Counted from the first letter of the stretch, positions 44,580-53,853 are shown. The stretch: DNA of 64,000 bases from Paludibacter sp. UBA6032 (GCA_002427885.1 DIZI01000041.1:230603-294602); one strand, 5' to 3'. Numbers and translations: made by a program. The notes: generated by a model from the sequence alone, not told the origin.

Positions 44580-44939
44580 TTTATTTTTAGTCAACATATT
44601 ATTTTGATTTTTATTTTATTCGGGTTATTAACAGGTTCGTGATCTGGTTGCACTTAAACAACCTAAGAATTGGAAAGTTTTTCCGGGTGGATTTTCTTTT
44701 TATACTTTATGATAACTGAAATACACTACAAATTTCAATTAACAGAAAGCTCCATTTTATCGGCACCAGGCTTTACACGTTTTATTAAGAATACTTCAGG
44801 GACAATAAATCTTCCCGGGTTACAGGTATCAAACATGTGAATCATGTAACTTTTTTCACGAATTATATAAGCCTTATCTGCTTAAATCAGACGTACTTTG
44901 CATATTGATAAAAATTATTCATTCATAAAAAATAATTCT
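44580..44939. other. Divergent intergenic region
   Basis: About 360 bases between the divergent DsbA-like and lipoprotein genes. A GTTACA...TGTAAC inverted repeat lies at about 44819-44850. No gene is seen; it should contain both promoters, though neither matches the consensus well. Confidence 0.4.
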
Positions 44940-45251
44940 ATGAAAAAGCTTATAATCTCCCTGTTTGTTGTTTTTCTGTTTATCGGATGTACTCAGGTAT
45001 CGGTGCCAACCTGCGAGCAAAATCAAACCTTCAGCATGGAGTTCACGAATGGGACAAATAATCCCTACGATTTATATATCAATGATCAATATCAACAAGT
45101 CGTTAGTGCAAAATCAAAAGTAACATACGATATACCTGCAGGATACTGGAGTGCAGAAGTGGTACAAATATCAGGATATGTTTTATATCCTGTTGATAAT
45201 GTGTATAGCAATACATACGAATCGTGTACCAATTATTATATAGTTTTTTAA
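44940..45251 (+). CDS. Small lipoprotein of unknown function
   Basis: 103 residues from the ATG at 44940, which starts a lipoprotein signal MKKLIISLFVVFLFIGCTQV with the lipobox Cys at residue 17. An upstream ATG would add 14 residues that spoil the signal. The mature part is short and strand-rich with Tyr/Asn/Val, two further Cys residues and a C-terminal YYIVF. No family is recognised. It faces the NlpC/P60 gene tail to tail. Confidence 0.7.
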   Translation: MKKLIISLFVVFLFIGCTQVSVPTCEQNQTFSMEFTNGTNNPYDLYINDQYQQVVSAKSKVTYDIPAGYWSAEVVQISGYVLYPVDNVYSNTYESCTNYYIVF

Positions 45252-45288
45252 TCGGATAGTCCGGTTTCTAAATCGTTCTGTTAAACCT

Positions 45289-45798
45289 TCACTTAACTCT
45301 GCCTCCGCAAACCCGGGTTTTACGGTAGTAGTCCTCATCCAGACTGCTTACAATAACCCCCTTTGATGTGGAAGCATGGAGGAATTTATTATCTTTCAGA
45401 TAAATGCCCACGTGATTGATTTTTGATTTTGCTTTCGATTTTCCGGCGGTATTAAAAAAAACCAGATCGCCTTCTTTCAGCCGGCTCATACTTATTCGTC
45501 TGCAGTTTTTCTTTAGCATGTCTGCCGAATTCCGTTCCAGAATTTTAGCATAAACGGTTTTATAAACGGAATATACCAGAAACGAGCAGTCCGTTCCTTT
45601 GCGGGATTTACCACCATCCACATGCGGAACATGTAACCACGAGGCAGCTTCTTTGTATAGTGCAAAATTATCTTTCCTTTCTTTATTCAGTCCCAGGGTT
45701 TCATATACCTCTTTACTTTGTCTCTTTTCTAAAAGCCGCGTAGGGCTGCAACTGAAAAACAGGATTGTAAGTCCACAAAGTAGTATATAACGATACAT
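45289..45798 (-). CDS. NlpC/P60 family lipoprotein endopeptidase
   Basis: Putative cell-wall peptidase cutting stem peptides. From the ATG at 45798 it has a lipoprotein signal MYRYILLCGLTILFFSCSPT. The C40 core follows, with GGKSRKGTDCSFLVYSVYK (catalytic Cys) and INHVGIYLKDNKFLHAST (His). 169 residues. An ATG one codon upstream, or others up to 45870, are alternatives, but those additions are not signal-like. The Cys-His pair is intact, so the enzyme is probably active. Confidence 0.87.
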   Translation of the reverse strand: MYRYILLCGLTILFFSCSPTRLLEKRQSKEVYETLGLNKERKDNFALYKEAASWLHVPHVDGGKSRKGTDCSFLVYSVYKTVYAKILERNSADMLKKNCRRISMSRLKEGDLVFFNTAGKSKAKSKINHVGIYLKDNKFLHASTSKGVIVSSLDEDYYRKTRVCGGRVK

Positions 45799-45935
45799 CA
45801 TCGACTTCAGTACCGTTACTTCCATTCTATTTGCATTAACTTTTATCATTTTTCTGCTATCAGACATCACATTAATTAGTCCTCCATAAAATACTGTTCA
45901 TCAACTTCTAATTCATTTTCATCCAACAGTTGGCG

Positions 45936-46799
45936 TCATTCCAGTTTCCAGGTCTCCAATATATCCTGTTCCGAAACGGGTGAACCGTCCTGCTTGTTGT
46001 AACCTTCGAACAACAGGTAGTATTGTTTGGCCAGTTGGGCGTAGTACATCCATTTTCCGGGGATAAAATAAAGTTTGTTTTCCAGACAGTATTTCTCCAG
46101 ATAATTAATCTTGTTATCTTTCTCCGGCATATTGTGGCAAAACACCATTTTACAACCGTCGAGAAGTTCCGACAGACCCGCTGCATGCAGAAAATCCGGA
46201 TCGGACGAAACGGGTGTAGCATCCACCACCAGATCATAGGGTCCTTCGAAACCGGCTATATGTTCTATTCCCAATTGTTTTTTCTTTTCCAGTACATGCC
46301 CGGGATCCCTGCCCATCATCATCACCTTGATGCCCAATTCCGTTAACACATGAAAAGCAACACCCGACACACCACCGTTTCCATAAATCACTGCTGTCCG
46401 GATATCCAAACCCGAAGTCTTAAGGCCTTTGATTAAAGCTGTTTTTAGTCCTATCGCATCGGAATTATATCCGTAGAGTTTGCCATCGTTGTTTACAATC
46501 GTATTTACAGCCAGAGTTTTCATGGCCAACGATTCAACCTCATCCAGAAAAGGAATAATGCTTGACTTCAGTCCTCCTCTTCCGGTAACAGCCGCGCCTC
46601 GTGCAAGAGGCGAGCGTACCAAAGCGGCATATCCTTCAGGTGTAACCGGTTCGTCAAGAGTGAAATAAACCAGATTTAATCCGAGCTTGCGAATGGCATC
46701 ATTGTGTTTTATAATTGATGATGCGCTTCCGGACGTTGAGAAAATAAATTTAGTCCGGAGATTCAGGTTTACGCTATAATCGTGTTCTTGTGTTATCAT
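45936..46799 (-). CDS. Divergent shikimate dehydrogenase-like protein
   Basis: 287 residues aligned with AroE over most of its length. An N-terminal STSGSASSIIKHNDAI replaces the usual PxxHSxSPxxHN. It keeps KTLAVNTIVNNDGKLYGYNSDAIG (shikimate-side Asn and Asp; read in parts), a NAD(P) loop YGNGGVSGVAFHVL and a DLVVDATPVSSDP segment. The normal NVTxPxK motif is replaced by AVTGRGGLKSSI, so the catalytic Lys is shifted or lost. It may be a paralogue with another substrate. Transcribed alone. Confidence 0.75.
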   Translation of the reverse strand: MITQEHDYSVNLNLRTKFIFSTSGSASSIIKHNDAIRKLGLNLVYFTLDEPVTPEGYAALVRSPLARGAAVTGRGGLKSSIIPFLDEVESLAMKTLAVNTIVNNDGKLYGYNSDAIGLKTALIKGLKTSGLDIRTAVIYGNGGVSGVAFHVLTELGIKVMMMGRDPGHVLEKKKQLGIEHIAGFEGPYDLVVDATPVSSDPDFLHAAGLSELLDGCKMVFCHNMPEKDNKINYLEKYCLENKLYFIPGKWMYYAQLAKQYYLLFEGYNKQDGSPVSEQDILETWKLE

Positions 46800-46902
46800 A
46801 TAAGGTGTTAGTTATTTAAAATCAAATTATCCTTCACCGATCCGGTTATCTCGCCACTAAATTTGTATTTCATTATTCAAAGGCATTTCAAACCCCAGAG
46901 GA

Positions 46903-47862
46903 TTATTCTTTTTCAGAAAGTTTATCTAACATCTTAATCCGTACATCCATTTGATGCATAATTGTTTTATCGTAATCATTTTCTTTATCTCCCCATTTAT
47001 TGATTATAATGAATAATTCAATCATAAAGAAAAACAGAAATAATAATATCCAGACAAACATAGCTATTGGCGACGACAATAAAATATCAAATAACGTTTT
47101 CAATTCATTCAGAAATCCTACTTTTGATTTAATATCATTCTCTAATAATTGCTGGATATTCAGTTTGTCATTCTCTTTTTTGATTTTCTGGTCTCTAAGA
47201 TTTTTCAGAATCTTATCTACCTGTGGAATTAACTCTGCTTTCGGATTCAATGTATTTTGAATACTAACTTGTCTCCCTGTCAGAATCAACTTCTTTGTTA
47301 CACTATCCCTTTTGTACTCATTAATAGAAGTAGGTGCCGATATCATCGGTTTTTTACTGATTTCCATAAGTATGGATGTTCTTTCATTTTCTTTTTTCAC
47401 AATTTCACTATCCAGTTGCAGAATCTGATTACTCAGTTCAAGTGTTTTTTCGGGCATGATTTTGTTCACCTCTTTTTGGATGTTCGTAATTTTTTCTTTC
47501 TCCACATCTTCTTTAAAAATCACCTGATCTAAAATAACAGACCCAATGATTGCCATTACAACCCCGATTAAGATTCTAAATATCATGGCGAAAAGGTTTC
47601 TTCGTAACGACAAAATAATTTGACGTTCAATCTGGATGATAATAAAAATCATCACCAAAGCTCCGATGGAAGATACAAGTGTATTACCATGTAAATACCG
47701 TTGAGTAAAGGCAAATCCAATGAAACCCCAAATAGTAGAGATGATCAATAACGCGGAGAGATATTTCTTTACAGTTTTTGCAGATGCTTCACTGGAATTT
47801 TTAATGATGGTATAATTATGTCCGGTCAGAAAACATCCGAATTTTATCCATATATCTTTCAT
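46903..47862 (-). CDS. DUF4407-like membrane protein with coiled coil
   Basis: 319 residues. Hydrophobic helices lie at about 35-53, 62-78, 90-112 and 270-292. Between the third and fourth is a long charged coiled-coil region (about 118-240, for example LELSNQILQLDSEIVKKENE). This layout and the opening IKFGCFLTGHNY match DUF4407, a family of unknown function. It is the last of three closely spaced minus-strand genes (HNH protein, coiled-coil protein, this one), five bases after its neighbour. Confidence 0.7.
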   Translation of the reverse strand: MKDIWIKFGCFLTGHNYTIIKNSSEASAKTVKKYLSALLIISTIWGFIGFAFTQRYLHGNTLVSSIGALVMIFIIIQIERQIILSLRRNLFAMIFRILIGVVMAIIGSVILDQVIFKEDVEKEKITNIQKEVNKIMPEKTLELSNQILQLDSEIVKKENERTSILMEISKKPMISAPTSINEYKRDSVTKKLILTGRQVSIQNTLNPKAELIPQVDKILKNLRDQKIKKENDKLNIQQLLENDIKSKVGFLNELKTLFDILLSSPIAMFVWILLFLFFFMIELFIIINKWGDKENDYDKTIMHQMDVRIKMLDKLSEKE

Positions 47863-47867
47863 GGCTC

Positions 47868-48425
47868 TTAGATTTTTTTATTCAGTACATTCGATTGAGT
47901 AATAGCCGATAATCCACGCATAAATCCACGTTGATAGGATAGGATAATTCGTTGGGTCATGCTGTTGGTTTCCTCCATTTCTTTTTTAATTTCCTGCACT
48001 TTCACAACATGCTCCAAAACCATTTCTTTACGGGTTTTCAGTTCTTCAACCAGATCGATTAAACCGGCTCTGCTTCTCGAACTGATATGAAAATCGAGTT
48101 CTTTCATTAAATCTTCGTAATAGGTATTTACTTTCTGAATCACGATTTGTAAATCGAGTTTTATCAGTTTGATGTTATCCTTTTTATAACTGTCATCAGG
48201 GCTGGTTAAAGCATCATTATACCCCCTCGATTCATAATCAGCCTGCAGGAATTCATAGATTAATTCTATGCCTTTTGATTCTGACGAATACTTTGAATCC
48301 TGTTGGTTTTCGGATGGATCACCATCCTCTATAAATACATCTTTGGGAATTTCCAGAGATTGATTGTTATTATCAGAACCGGTTGTCTGAAGTTGATTTT
48401 TTTTGAAAAAGTCGAACAGTCCCAT
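47868..48425 (-). CDS. Coiled-coil protein of unknown function
   Basis: 185 residues. The N-terminus MGLFDFFKKN is a common opening for small cytosolic partner proteins. An acidic low-complexity part follows, then helices with coiled-coil character (VEELKTRKEMVLEHVVKVQE and QEIKKEMEETN). No transmembrane segment, enzyme motif or known family is seen. It is spaced 5 bases from the DUF4407-like gene and 19 from the HNH gene, so the three are probably one operon. Confidence 0.6.
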   Translation of the reverse strand: MGLFDFFKKNQLQTTGSDNNNQSLEIPKDVFIEDGDPSENQQDSKYSSESKGIELIYEFLQADYESRGYNDALTSPDDSYKKDNIKLIKLDLQIVIQKVNTYYEDLMKELDFHISSRSRAGLIDLVEELKTRKEMVLEHVVKVQEIKKEMEETNSMTQRIILSYQRGFMRGLSAITQSNVLNKKI

Positions 48426-48444
48426 TGCTTTAATTTTTAAATTG

Positions 48445-48756
48445 TTATTTTATATATTTTATCGGTACTTTATACAAATTATGTCCTTTCTGATGGCAGG
48501 TATTGCAAAGTGTAATCATTAAAGAATCAGTGTATTCCCATGGATTATTGAATACATTCAATGTTCTCGAAAACTGATATTGGCGGTGATGAACCTGTAA
48601 TTTAATTTTCGATTGACAAATCACACATGTATGATGATCCCTTTCCAAAATTTCTTTTCTCCGTGCTTTCCATCGTGGGTCAAATAATGTAGCTCCATAT
48701 CCACCATGATTTAACGTGGTTTCATCATAATTAATTGTCTCAAAATTTGGATTCAT
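48445..48756 (-). CDS. HNH nuclease-like protein
   Basis: 103 residues with a zinc-bracketed HNH/beta-beta-alpha-metal core. ARRKEILERDHHTCVICQSK (CxxC) precedes LQVHHRQY (His-His), and LMITLCNTCHQKGHNLYK (second CxxC with His) closes the motif. It is complete for a small stand-alone HNH protein. First gene of the possible operon with the coiled-coil and DUF4407-like proteins. DNA target and role unknown; defence or phage-derived origin are both possible. Confidence 0.8.
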   Translation of the reverse strand: MNPNFETINYDETTLNHGGYGATLFDPRWKARRKEILERDHHTCVICQSKIKLQVHHRQYQFSRTLNVFNNPWEYTDSLMITLCNTCHQKGHNLYKVPIKYIK

Positions 48757-48981
48757 ACCATTTTAGTTTTAATTTGTTGTTTTATAACTCCGAACTGACA
48801 AAGGTGATTAAGTTATTTGTTCGAATAATATCTAAAGTTGCACCCTGCTTTTAACTTATCCTTTTACCTTCAGATTTGGTTCATGCAATCCTCGGATATT
48901 TCAGGACTTCGCTTTGCTCAGTTCTTAAGCTATCCTGTGTGTGCTATTTTACAAACCCGGACGAAATAAGCGTTCAGACAA

Positions 48982-49668
48982 TTATTTAGTAACGTCCGGA
49001 GGAACGATATAGGTATGATTCAAAAAGTATTTTATACGAGTGTCCATATGTTTCAGCAGCTCCTTTTTAATCTCTGTGAGCATTTCAGGAGTAAACGATC
49101 GTTTATTCTCGGGCATTTTAAAGTCCTTTAATTGTGTAACCAGATTTCCTCCAAGATTATAATACTCCATCAGTTTATTTGTTTCGGCACGGTATATATT
49201 AAAGTCGATGGTAGTATACGGACCGTGCAAAGGACCCCGGCTGTAAAATCCACTGCTATTTTCCGGAATACGAAGATTCATTTCCGTAGGTATGGTTGTA
49301 TTTGAAACGACAACGATAAAATCGTAACCGACTCTCATACCATCATACCAACGTTTAAACTCCTTGCTTCGTCCCCAGAATGAAATTGCATGCTTTCGGA
49401 TAGAATCCGGAACTTTCACAATTGTCACATCGTAATTTGTCGACATCCAACCGACCAGTTTGTTTTGAACGTAGTTTGCCAGAGGAATATCAAGATGCAA
49501 AGTATCCGTAAAGTTGGTAAATGCAGTGGTACCAAGATGCTGATGCACAATTGTTGTATCCTCCATCGAGAGTAAAGCTATTTTTTTTGTTTGAGACTGC
49601 ACTATTGCACTAAACGAAATTATGAAAATGAAAATGAAACTTTTTTTAACCGATTTACTATTTCTCAT
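48982..49668 (-). CDS. Secreted protein of unknown function
   Basis: 228 residues. A signal peptide with a long hydrophobic stretch KKSFIFIFIISFSAIVQSQ and no lipobox Cys, so it is probably periplasmic. The mature part has mixed alpha-beta character (KIALLSMEDTTIVHQHLG, VGYDFIVVVSNTT) and ends with a helical region before HTYIVPPDVTK. No family recognised. It stands alone between the HNH unit and the DUF898 protein. Confidence 0.55.
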   Translation of the reverse strand: MRNSKSVKKSFIFIFIISFSAIVQSQTKKIALLSMEDTTIVHQHLGTTAFTNFTDTLHLDIPLANYVQNKLVGWMSTNYDVTIVKVPDSIRKHAISFWGRSKEFKRWYDGMRVGYDFIVVVSNTTIPTEMNLRIPENSSGFYSRGPLHGPYTTIDFNIYRAETNKLMEYYNLGGNLVTQLKDFKMPENKRSFTPEMLTEIKKELLKHMDTRIKYFLNHTYIVPPDVTK

Positions 49669-49765
49669 TGGACAGCATTTATTAAATGTTTATTAATTGG
49701 ATTTCTACTAAAAAGCCCTCGTTCCGTAATCTACCGGCACGAGGGACATTGAATGATACGGACAA

Positions 49766-50758
49766 TTATTCTTCTATTTGTTCCGTGTATGTTTTGCTAA
49801 GGATTCTGTCTGTAATTTTGCAACAGGCCCAGGGGTAATAAATACCCAACGTAATTAGGGTCAGAAGCAATTGACCCCATAGAAACAGAAAGTCTTTGCC
49901 CGCTTCCAGGTCATAACCAAATCCTTTTCTGCTGCTTTCGGATACCGCGAAAGTTTTCCCCATAAAATATTTATACAGGCGTAATCCGGCATAGGGATAA
50001 TAAATACCAACCGTAATGACTGACAAAAATATCTCCAAAAGTATTTTACCGGATGAATGCCAGAATTTGGTTTCCCAACGGATTGTATACTCTTTGAACC
50101 TGACATTTACCATCCATTTGTAAATATAATACATGTAAGGTATCATTATAAAAAGAGTAAGCACATTTGTATATAAACTAAAGGTTTTTGGTTCAAAATT
50201 ATTGTTTTTGTATCCAATAAATACCATAACAATCATCAGTACCATTATAGGAAGAAATGTGGTGAAAAACAATATTTTAAATAGTTTCCCTGCTTTTCCT
50301 GCAAATGTCAGATTATTCGAGTCGTGCGATGTATTATCGACAAAAAATTTCTGAATTTTGGTAATAAACCAGGGGGAATAAATCCCCAGAGTAATAATGG
50401 TAAAGAAGAGTCCGGGTATAAACTTAGCCATAAACTGACCAAAAGTTCCCCCGAAAACAAACGATTTCCCTTTAAATTCAACACCTTCTATGGTTAGTTT
50501 AATGATATAAAAAATGATTGCATAGGCTATGAGTAACAACAAAATCAGAATGCCATAAAATACGAATATCCCGGTCGGATGGTCCGGCCGGATAATATCT
50601 TTGACCTTCAGAATCAGAAATACATAAGGAACGATAAATAACACCAGAAATGTTAGCCATACAGGTAAAAGCTTTTGAGCTTTTAAATTGAATTTAAAGT
50701 AATCTTTCATTGTTTTTATAAATTTAAAATTAGTATTTAGAAAATGATTTATTGTCAA
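49766..50758 (-). CDS. DUF898 (YjgN) family membrane protein
   Basis: 330 residues with about seven hydrophobic segments. Its hallmark is a three-fold internal repeat of a TLGIYxPWxxxK-type segment: ITLGIYSPWFITKIQKFF (about 130), VITVGIYYPYAGLRLYKYF (about 250) and LITLGIYYPWACCKITDRIL (about 305). This is the DUF898 pattern. Function unknown. The first ATG at 50758 adds about 16 residues; a start at 50710 (MKDYFKFNL) would be equally reasonable. Confidence 0.78.
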   Translation of the reverse strand: MTINHFLNTNFKFIKTMKDYFKFNLKAQKLLPVWLTFLVLFIVPYVFLILKVKDIIRPDHPTGIFVFYGILILLLLIAYAIIFYIIKLTIEGVEFKGKSFVFGGTFGQFMAKFIPGLFFTIITLGIYSPWFITKIQKFFVDNTSHDSNNLTFAGKAGKLFKILFFTTFLPIMVLMIVMVFIGYKNNNFEPKTFSLYTNVLTLFIMIPYMYYIYKWMVNVRFKEYTIRWETKFWHSSGKILLEIFLSVITVGIYYPYAGLRLYKYFMGKTFAVSESSRKGFGYDLEAGKDFLFLWGQLLLTLITLGIYYPWACCKITDRILSKTYTEQIEE

Positions 50759-50879
50759 TTTTTATCTTTATTCCTGCCTTAATCATCGGGTTGGACAAAG
50801 CTTCCGGGTGAAGGATATCATTTAGCCAGTGTCAGCTGTGAAAATTCACAACCAGACGAAATAAGTTAACACACCCAAT

Positions 50880-51887
50880 CTACTTTCTGCTTCGGACTTT
50901 CAAAATATAATCCTTTATCTTCTCTATCGATTCACGGGGCAACTGAAATGCAACAAAAGGCTTATCGGGCAATACCACTTCATACATAAGGTATTCATGA
51001 AAATACCCCTGATCGGTCGCTTTTTTCAAAACACTCAACTGCGGGTCATTCGTATAGTTCTTTCCCGAATTAGCCAGTGAAACCAGTAAGTCAACCAGAC
51101 ATTCTTTATCTTCGAGTGTGGAATATACACCTTCGTGCACTCCCATAGATGCTTTATAGCCCGGTTCGTAAAGCCACAAAGCCTTAGGCATGGCATAACC
51201 GATCCACTTATCATTCATCATTATTTTTATACTTGTATCCGACTCTTTTATTAAATTCATCTGAGGAGTAAAACTCCAGTCGCTGCTATTCAGTTTTGCC
51301 TTTTTATAAATCCTGTTCATCGCGTCTTTGATACGTGGATTATTTCTGTTTAAAATACGTGCAATAGTTATCTCATCCACGGCATTATTCAAATCACCCG
51401 TTGCGAAATAAGCATCTGCCAGAAACCAGTGAGCCATATAATCGATATAATTATGATTAATGGCTTTCAGATACCAGGCTTTTACATTTTCAAAATCACG
51501 CTTGTGCTCATATATCTGTCCGATATACGTCATAATATAATATAAGGAGGTATCCGCCTCAAGTGCCTGATTGTAAAACTTAAGTGCCAGATCAAAATCA
51601 CCTGAACCAAAAAAGGTTTCCGCGTTATCAAACAAAGGAGTAGCTTCTGCGTTGGGCTTAAAGGTTCTGGTTTCAATGACCGAATCGGTTTGCACCCGGT
51701 AACAATCATGCGGATTTATATTTTCAGAACGATCCTTACTTTCCACTTTTGTTTTAAGCATTTCTATTCCATAACTGACTTTGGAATCGGCCATTATTTT
51801 CAGTATCTCTGCCGGTGTATGTATTTTTTGTGAATAACCGGAAACCACAAAACCCAATAAAGCCGCCAGGAAAATGTTTTTTTTCAT
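50880..51887 (-). CDS. Secreted TPR-repeat protein
   Basis: 335 residues with a signal peptide MKKNIFLAALLGFVVSGYSQ. Helical tetratricopeptide repeats lie in the middle: AETFFGSGDFDLALKFYNQA, YIGQIYEHKRDFENVKAWYL and LADAYFATGDLNNAVDEITI, three to four units at about residues 85-200. These are protein-binding scaffolds. The C-terminal half is mixed and unrecognised. A TATCTTTG-like site is about 135 bases upstream. Function unknown. Confidence 0.7.
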   Translation of the reverse strand: MKKNIFLAALLGFVVSGYSQKIHTPAEILKIMADSKVSYGIEMLKTKVESKDRSENINPHDCYRVQTDSVIETRTFKPNAEATPLFDNAETFFGSGDFDLALKFYNQALEADTSLYYIMTYIGQIYEHKRDFENVKAWYLKAINHNYIDYMAHWFLADAYFATGDLNNAVDEITIARILNRNNPRIKDAMNRIYKKAKLNSSDWSFTPQMNLIKESDTSIKIMMNDKWIGYAMPKALWLYEPGYKASMGVHEGVYSTLEDKECLVDLLVSLANSGKNYTNDPQLSVLKKATDQGYFHEYLMYEVVLPDKPFVAFQLPRESIEKIKDYILKVRSRK

Positions 51888-52021
51888 AAATTTAATTTGA
51901 TAATAACGTAACTATTATTTTTGAGGACAAGACCTCGTTCGCTTTGGTTTGAATTTAGCTAAAAACGCTATGCCCGGAACCTTTAGATATAGAATATAGA
52001 AGCACTCATTATTCATTTAAT

Positions 52022-52029
52022 CAAAGATA
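52022..52029 (-). promoter_or_regulatory. Possible -7 element upstream of the TPR gene
   Basis: Minus strand TATCTTTG, about 135 bases before the TPR gene start. No matching -33 box at the usual distance, so weak support. Confidence 0.3.
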
Positions 52030-52067
52030 TATCCGGCACAACAGAGTCGATTTTATAGTAGTACCAA

Positions 52068-52595
52068 CTAAGATATCATCCTATAACCTGAACCATGTAT
52101 ATTTATGATGTAGATGGAAGCATCATCTTTTAGATATTTCCGGAGTCTGCACAGATAAACATCCATACTTCTTGCCGTTCCATAGGAGTTTTCACTCCAA
52201 ATTAAAGTCAAACAATCACTCCGTTTAACCAATACATTATTATATTTACAAAAAAAAGCAAGTAATTGCATTTCTTTTTTAGTCAGTTTTATACTTTTAT
52301 CAAATCTTGTCAACATTCTGGTTGTAGTATTCAGTTTATACGATCCAATCTGATACTCCTTAACCTCCAGTATTGATTTCAGATCAGCGTTTATATTTGG
52401 AAAAAAGAGTTCATGTTTTTTCAGTCGATTAATTCTGTACTGAAAACTCTTCATTAGATTTCTGATATCAATTAACATAAGATCCAATTCTAGAAAAGAT
52501 TCTTTCGATAACTCAAAATTCTCCGGTGAATTTTCTAACTTCTTAATAACCTTCCCCAGTGATTGCTTAACTTCTTTAAATAATTTTTCTGCCAT
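52068..52595 (-). CDS. Winged-helix (OmpR/PhoB C-terminal type) regulator without receiver
   Basis: 175 residues. The C-terminal 95 residues are a winged-helix of the Trans_reg_C type: SIKLTKKEMQLLAFFCKYNN, LTLIWSENSYGTARSMDVYL and CRLRKYLKDDASIYIINIHG, then GYRMIS. The N-terminus is helical or coiled coil (about 1-70) instead of a response-regulator receiver domain. It is therefore not a standard two-component regulator; the helical part may sense or dimerise. Its targets are likely to be near but this is not shown. Confidence 0.78.
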   Translation of the reverse strand: MAEKLFKEVKQSLGKVIKKLENSPENFELSKESFLELDLMLIDIRNLMKSFQYRINRLKKHELFFPNINADLKSILEVKEYQIGSYKLNTTTRMLTRFDKSIKLTKKEMQLLAFFCKYNNVLVKRSDCLTLIWSENSYGTARSMDVYLCRLRKYLKDDASIYIINIHGSGYRMIS

Positions 52596-52748
52596 AATAT
52601 TTTGATTTTTGGTTATTTATAGTCGAATGAAAATGAAAATAAAAAACGTTAGTATCCTATTATAAATACCACTTCATTCTTCCGTTTTAATTTGTATTTT
52701 GAAATAAAAAATATTGATATTTTCCTGATCACGGGTAATATCGGCTGT

Positions 52749-53711
52749 TTATTCAACAGGAATATCCACTTTCGAGCTAAATGTTTTTGTCATTTGTCTG
52801 CCATCTATCGTTATTGAAAGTTCTCCTTCAATAAAAATAAATCGTTTCGTATTGGACGGAATTTGATACCGGTTTATTTCATAGGTACCATTAACCGGTA
52901 AATCCTGACTAAAAGTTACTGCATTGGTAACTCCATTCATGCTTAAATAAACGTTGCCTTTTTCGGAAGTTGTTTTAGTGATTCGCATTCTAAATATGCG
53001 TTCTTCATCAAGTTTAGGATCGTATTTAGTATCTCTTACACTATAATTCAACATCCAATACTGTCCTCCGTTTGCATATACACTTTTACAGGTCAATTCC
53101 CACCTGTTTCCAATAAGTACTACATTTGCAGGTGGATTATTAACCGGTTCAATATTGGCAGTAGTGTTCACGTTAATATTCACTTTTTTGGTATCATCAA
53201 GTGCATTTAATTCAGGTGTCTTTGAAATTTTACCTGTTGTCGATGTAAGTAACGAACCATCATTGATATCAATTGCTTTTAGGGTGAGTTCATAATTATC
53301 ACCCATAGCTATTACCTGTCCCGTAAGAATTACCTGAATTCCAATTTTAATACACGCATCCTTAATTGAAAAAATATCGTTCATCCTGTCCTCGGGTATG
53401 CCATTGTTTAATAAGGCCTGATGTACCATATTCTTTTCCATCACTTTGTAATTCGTACTTTTTTTCGAAACTGCCATCGATACTTTATCTGCAAGATAAC
53501 GCCCCAATCCTGTAATTTTACCTGAATTATCTGTAAAATCAATGATTGAAAATGCAATTTTATTGCTCGTGTATAGCTTGCCTGATATATCATCTATCAT
53601 GCGGGCTATTACAACTTCCTGATCACCCTGTGCTTGTACCGATTGTAAGGGTGAAATTCCGATTACAAAAAACAAAACCAAAAAAACTGTTTTAAAAATA
53701 GATTTAATCAT
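52749..53711 (-). CDS. Secreted FlgO/CsgG-like protein
   Basis: 320 residues with a signal peptide (MIKSIFKTVFLVLFFVIGIS...QSVQA). An N-terminal FlgO/CsgG-like domain (about 30-165) follows: IAFSIIDFTDNSGKITGLGR, YLADKVSMAVSKKS, YKVMEKNMVHQALLNNG and ILTGQVIAMGDNYELTLKAI. Such domains occur in outer-membrane assembly proteins. The C-terminal half is strand-rich with no match. It is not a complete CsgG. The gene is preceded by repeat-rich sequence. Confidence 0.6.
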   Translation of the reverse strand: MIKSIFKTVFLVLFFVIGISPLQSVQAQGDQEVVIARMIDDISGKLYTSNKIAFSIIDFTDNSGKITGLGRYLADKVSMAVSKKSTNYKVMEKNMVHQALLNNGIPEDRMNDIFSIKDACIKIGIQVILTGQVIAMGDNYELTLKAIDINDGSLLTSTTGKISKTPELNALDDTKKVNINVNTTANIEPVNNPPANVVLIGNRWELTCKSVYANGGQYWMLNYSVRDTKYDPKLDEERIFRMRITKTTSEKGNVYLSMNGVTNAVTFSQDLPVNGTYEINRYQIPSNTKRFIFIEGELSITIDGRQMTKTFSSKVDIPVE

Positions 53712-53818
53712 TGTTGTAAATTTTAAGTTAGTAATTTATTTTATTTATTCAAAAATAATTTTCTTTCCCCTTTAAAAATACGTAAATCCTGTCTCATTCC
53801 TTCTGCCCCTCGCTTGCT

Positions 53819-53853
53819 CCCCCCGATAGCTATCGGGGCTATCGCGGAGGGGC
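53819..53853. repeat. GATAGCTATC palindrome, copy 3
   Basis: CCCCGATAGCTATCGGGG at 53821-53838, flanked by GCCCCTC (53805-53811) and GGAGGGGC, giving a larger imperfect hairpin. Confidence 0.8.

Noticed and set aside
45908..46237. Minus-strand frame overlapping the AroE-like gene
   Set aside because: Same-strand shadow in another frame, Trp/Arg-rich and unlike a real protein.
46903..48756. Phage remnant
   Set aside because: An HNH gene alone is not enough; no terminase, capsid, portal or integrase is seen nearby.
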